In this document: positions 59,955 to 64,000 of the stretch, one piece after another | Numbering within the stretch: the first letter of the stretch is position 1 | Layout: each line of letters starts with the position of its first letter | NCBI GenBank assembly: GCA_022385805.1 | Contig: MU277736.1 | Coordinates: 103,433 to 167,432, forward strand | Reading direction: 5' to 3' | Length of the DNA stretch: 64,000 nucleotides | DNA from: Pilatotrama ljubarskyi | Lineage: Eukaryota; Basidiomycota; Agaricomycetes; Polyporales; Polyporaceae | Translations under genes and position numbers: made by a program | The notes under the pieces: model-generated | What the model was told of the DNA's origin: nothing | What the model saw: the letters and a program-made list of their open reading frames with translations, nothing else | Database searches by the model: none

Positions 59955-61042
59955 ATAAAGCATCGATATGTCCTCACTAGGTTCCATTTTGTTACAGCTG
60001 CGTGAGAGAGGGCCAGGCGTTTCCTGTGCGGCACAGGCCATCAGCACAGCGGTCCGCGGACCGATACAAGTTTTCCTGAAGACTTACCGCAAGTGGAAGG
60101 ACGGCGCTTGCCGAACTGCCATACAGTACGGCAGGCACGGCTCACCGCGTACCACTTCTCCCAACTTCTCGTGAGTCCGTCAGTTCTCTCCGCGTTCACT
60201 TCGGTAGGATCGCCCACTGGTGAAGTGCAATCACCCAGGGCGAACTTCCATTGCTCGTTATCCGGTGTTGCCGGTCCAGCTCTCGAACGGCGGGCTATGA
60301 AGGATGCTATTTCAGCAGTATACTCCTCGAGCCTTGCACGCGAATGAGGGCCTGCCTCGTGCACAGGCCGTAGTAGCTCTGCTCGCTATGGTCCGCAATT
60401 TGGTCAGTCCTTCGATTCTTCTGTCGAGACATCTGGTCTACACTTCGCACGAATACGCTTCTCTGATTCCTCCCTCACGCGATAAGAGGACCCACGGAGT
60501 CTTGTGATGGGTTGGAGGCGATGCGAGCCCTAGCGTGCAGTTGTCAGCCCACGAAGCCCATACAGTGAGTGTCAACCCCCGGGCTTATCGTCTCCGAACA
60601 TAGCCAGAGCCTGACCAATGCCCGTCCTCGAGACTCGTCATACTTCACAGGCCGAGGGAGCTGTCTACGCCGTTCTCTCGCCGCCGCATGAGCGGCTCCC
60701 ACACGTCCGCATCGATGGGAAATGGCTCCCATTTACTCTCCTTTGCGCATTCATATTTGGAGCATCGCTCTCCGACCCGGGCTCACTTTTCCTTTGGAGA
60801 TGTCCCGACGAATGTCCCGCCTCGTTGGGCTGCGATGGCCGCTTCTCTGTCGTATGTCAGGCTCACAATGCTGCTGCGGCCGGTCCTGCGTCCATGCGTC
60901 CTTCGCGGCTTATCGCTTGGCACGGGGAACCGCAAGCATAGCAGTTCGAAGCCCTCACCGATGCGAATTGCTATAAATGCTGCGGGTCTTGGGAACGGTT
61001 TGTTCCTCACAGAGCGGATCCTGCCCTCGGTTTTGGCCCTCC
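59955..61042. other. Spacer between lipase and sedolisin, nothing recognised
   Basis: About 1.1 kb with short frames on both strands. It includes the promoter of the sedolisin; no TATA box is obvious. No gene supported. Confidence 0.4.
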
Positions 61043-63091
61043 ATGTTCTCCTCAGCTTTCTTGGTCGCATGCTTGGCGGTCGTCGCGTACGGCAAGCCCA
61101 TGGCGCGCAGCATGCAGGTGCACGAGACTCGGGAGTCCGTGCCCGCTGCGTTCCAGCTCGTCGGCCCTGCGCCGCACGACCAGATGCTCGATCTGCGCGT
61201 CGCGCTCGTGCAGGGTGACATGGCCGGTCTCGAGAAGGCGCTTATGGACGTCAGCGACCCGGCCAGCCCCAAGAGGGGCCAGTTCTTGTCCAAGGAAGAG
61301 GTATGGCCTGTCGATTATTGATCATTGTAGGAATCGCCCGCTGAGACTCTCCCCAGGTCGAGGCGTTCGTCGCCCCCAAGCCTGAGACGGCTGCCGCAGT
61401 GGCCGCCTGGCTGAAGGAGAACGACATCGAGGCGACCAAGGTTACCCCGGCAGGAGATATGCTCAGCTTCTCGATCCCGGTCAGCAAGGCCAACGCTCTC
61501 CTCAACACGGAGTTCGCCGTGTTCAACCACACCCCGACTGGCTTGACTTCAGTCCGCACGCTCGCCTACTCGATCCCGACCGACCTCCAGGGTCACCTGG
61601 ACTTCGTTCACCCGACCACCGTGTAGGTTTCCAGCGGATCTCACGGATTCGAACCGATTGATTTCATAACCTGCCGTAGCTTCGTCCAGCCATTCTCTGG
61701 CCGTGTTTTCGACTTTGTACCTTCTCGCGCTGACAAGCCTGAGCCCGCCGTCAATTTGACCTCGGACGCCGTTCCGGCCTCGTGCGCGACCACCATCACG
61801 CCGGCGTGTCTACAGGCCCTGTACGGGATCCCAGCTACCCTCGCCACCACCAAATCGAACACGCTCGGCGTCAGCGGTTTCATCGAGCAGTTCGCCAACC
61901 AGCAGGACCTCAAGGTCGGTGCTAGCGCCATGTTGTGTAGAGTTAGATACTGACGTTTGCTATGATGCTATGCAGACCTTCTTGACCAGGTTCCGTCCTG
62001 ATCTTCCGTCCACTACGACCTTCACCACGCAGACACTTGACGGTGGCTCGAACCCTCAACAGCTGGCCCAGGCCGGAATCGAGGCTGTGAGAGTTCATCC
62101 AACCAACTGCCATGTCTTCTATTCCTGACTCCGCCCATTGTAGGACCTGGACACGCAGTACACGCTCGGCGTTGCCTCAGGTGTACCGACTGTCTTCATC
62201 TCCGTCGGCGAGCGCAACCGCGACGGTGTGAACGGCTTCATGGACATCATCACCACCCTGATCGGCGAGTCCAACGCCCCGCAGGTCCTTTCGACCAGTT
62301 ACGGGTTTGATGAGCCAGATCTCCCCACGAATCTTGCCACGTGCGTGCTCTCCAATCATCTGGCAGCTCACCCCAACTCACGGGCATCATAATCCAGCAA
62401 CCTCTGCAATGCTTACATGCAGCTTGGTGCTCGTGGTACCTCCATCCTCTTCTCCTCTGGTGACGGCGGTGTGTCCGGCTCGCAGAGCCAGACGTGCACG
62501 ACTTTCATCCCTACCTTCCCCTCGGGATGCCCCTTGTGAGTTCTGTTTACAACCTGCAAGGAAATTAATCTGACATACGTTCACAGCGTCACCTCTGTGG
62601 GTGCGACCACTGGTATCGGCCCCGAGACCGCTGCGGACTTCTCCGGCGGAGGCTTCTCCAACATCTTTGCGCGCCCGAGCTTCCAATCCGCTGCCGTCAC
62701 GACCTTCCTCAACGCGATTGGCAACACGAACGCGGGCAAGTTCAACAAGGCGGGCCGTGGCTTCCCCGACATCTCGGCCCAGGGCTTGAACGTCGAGATC
62801 GTGTTCCAAGGCCAGTTCGGCACGGTCGCCGGTACCTCTTGCTCTTGCCCCATCACCGCGAGCACCATCGCCCTCCTCAATGATCAGCTCGCTGCCCAGG
62901 GCAAGCCGTCCCTCGGCTTCCTGAACCCGTTCCTGTACTCTGCCGCGGGCACTGCCGCGCTCACGGACGTGACGAGCGGGAGCAACCCGGGCTGCAACAC
63001 CAACGGCTTCACCGCGCGTGCGGGATGGGACCCGGTCACTGGTCTTGGCACGCCCAACTTCGCGGCGTTGAGGACTGCTGTTGGCTTGTGA
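61043..63091 (+). CDS. Secreted sedolisin (S53, tripeptidyl-peptidase type), copy 2
   Basis: Extracellular acid peptidase and paralogue of the gene at 1080-3125. Seven phase-consistent exons (61043-61300, 61357-61622, 61680-61914, 61976-62086, 62144-62340, 62398-62535, 62587-63091) give 569 residues. [17 protein letters not shown] is a signal peptide; the Met at 61043 is chosen over upstream in-frame codons for this reason. The prodomain is followed by the catalytic Glu/Asp in [13 protein letters not shown] (ExxxD), the oxyanion region SSGDGG and the nucleophile in AGTSCSCP, with a Cys after the Ser where copy 1 has Ala. The end reads [18 protein letters not shown]. Compared with copy 1 it has an extra intron after DLK (61915-61975) but lacks the last intron, after GWDP. 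Confidence 0.95.
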
Positions 63092-64000
63092 GTAGATGAA
63101 GGCATCTGTGTAGCATATATAGGGTCACCGGGGTACGAATCGATGGATGGCTATGTTGAAGTCAGTCGGTATACGAAGGGGATATCATGCAGCGATCCAT
63201 GGCAGGCAGATTGCCAGCGCGATCACTCAGGAGTCAGAGGTTCACTGGCGTATGGCCACAGAGTTGCGGAAACGGTCCGGTTGTGTCTCATAGACTTCCC
63301 TCAGGGCCAGCACGGATGCCAGGTACCGGTATGGACGCTGTGGTCGAAGTGAAGTGCGGGTACGTGGGAATTGGGAGCTTCAACAGGAGGCTCGTCGCTT
63401 ACTTCTATGGACTGCGTCTACATAAGAAATCGCGCCTGCAGCACATGTCGACCACCACGCAATCGCCTGCCCTCGACGTCCTCGCCGCTACCAACGTCAT
63501 CTCGAACCCTGCAGCTCAGAAAGGCATGACTTGCATTCTAGGGTGAGTACAAGACGAGTCAGTAGGCTAATCCTGGAATCGTAGAAATCCACGCTGACTT
63601 CTTACAGCAGGAGCTTGCAGAGAGAACGCAGAACGCCGTGCCTTGAGGGCCATCCTCACGATAGCTGCCCGGCATGACTCTTGGCACCCCTGCGGGCGCG
63701 ATGGGTATATGAAGGCGCAGGTCCTTCGCGATCTTCAGTGCGCTCTCGCTGGCGCATCGTATCCACCCCTTCCTCTCTACATACACCGCTATCTGTACGA
63801 GCTGCATTGCTATGGCCACATCCAGTCCGTCGTCTCCCTCTGTCTCCTTACTATGCAGTTCGTCGTTCGCTGACGCCGTGTTGAACTAGGCGCTTACTAA
63901 TAGCAGCATAGTCAACCGGTCGCACTTAGTCATAGGTGCTGACACACGGACAATAGAGTTCGTGGCTGGTAGATACTGGATAGTTCTAGCACAGCCACAT
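63092..64000. other. Right end of window, no supported gene
   Basis: Short frames near 63427-63540 and 63643-63884 could be linked by GT-AG sites, but the result has no recognisable domain. I do not call a gene here. Confidence 0.4.

Noticed and set aside
63427..63884. A possible small two-exon gene at the right end
   Set aside because: Several GT-AG pairings are possible, none gives a recognisable or consistent protein.

Overview
The window is nuclear DNA of a filamentous fungus, almost certainly an agaricomycete basidiomycete; the style of the F-box family suggests a polypore, but that is an inference. The signs are a compact gene-dense layout on both strands, many short GT-AG introns (about 45-75 nt) that split nearly every gene, and proteins of fungal type: two secreted sedolisins, a Zn2Cys6 regulator, a YAT-type amino acid permease, Ilv6 and a class 3 lipase. 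I rebuilt exons by hand from splice signals and reading phase. Where I say phase-consistent, every junction restores the frame and the family motif.

Layout. 1-7 kb: a sedolisin peptidase (-), a small membrane protein (-) and an F-box protein (-). 7-12 kb: a fumarate reductase fused to cytochrome b5 (-) and a nicotinamide riboside kinase with a 12-nt microexon (-). 12-14 kb: divergent from the kinase, a gene that looks like a fungal PAXX, a Ku-binding XRCC4-family end-joining factor (+), then a small possibly NTF2-like protein (+). 15-19 kb: amino acid permease (+) and aldo/keto reductase (+) with a GC-AG intron. 20-27 kb: UCH37-type deubiquitinase (-) head-to-head with Mediator subunit 31 (+), an SLC35-type transporter (-) and a Zn2Cys6 factor (+). 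27.0-27.5 kb: a 490-bp inverted-repeat element. 29-38.5 kb: a Gly/Tyr-rich protein (-), COG5 (+), the acetolactate synthase regulatory subunit (-) and a short-chain dehydrogenase (-). 43-46 kb: a PDK1-type kinase with a C-terminal PH domain (+). 39.8-41 kb and 47-54.7 kb: five paralogues of one F-box-like family, two intact and three broken. 54.8-63.1 kb: a CNNM/Mam3 membrane protein (-), a secreted class 3 lipase (+) and a second sedolisin (+).

Most genes are unlinked housekeeping functions: NAD salvage, redox balance, DNA end joining, transcription, proteasome, Golgi traffic, branched-chain amino acid synthesis and membrane signalling. The accessory part is the F-box-like family. It has expanded in tandem and is decaying. 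One copy is cut 12 nt after its ATG by a terminal-inverted-repeat element that also contains a 675-base assembly gap; another has lost its 5' half. The finding I rate highest is the PAXX-like gene at 12061-13254, supported by its head-domain pattern and its C-terminal tail. No tRNA, rRNA, CRISPR array or biosynthetic gene cluster was recognised.
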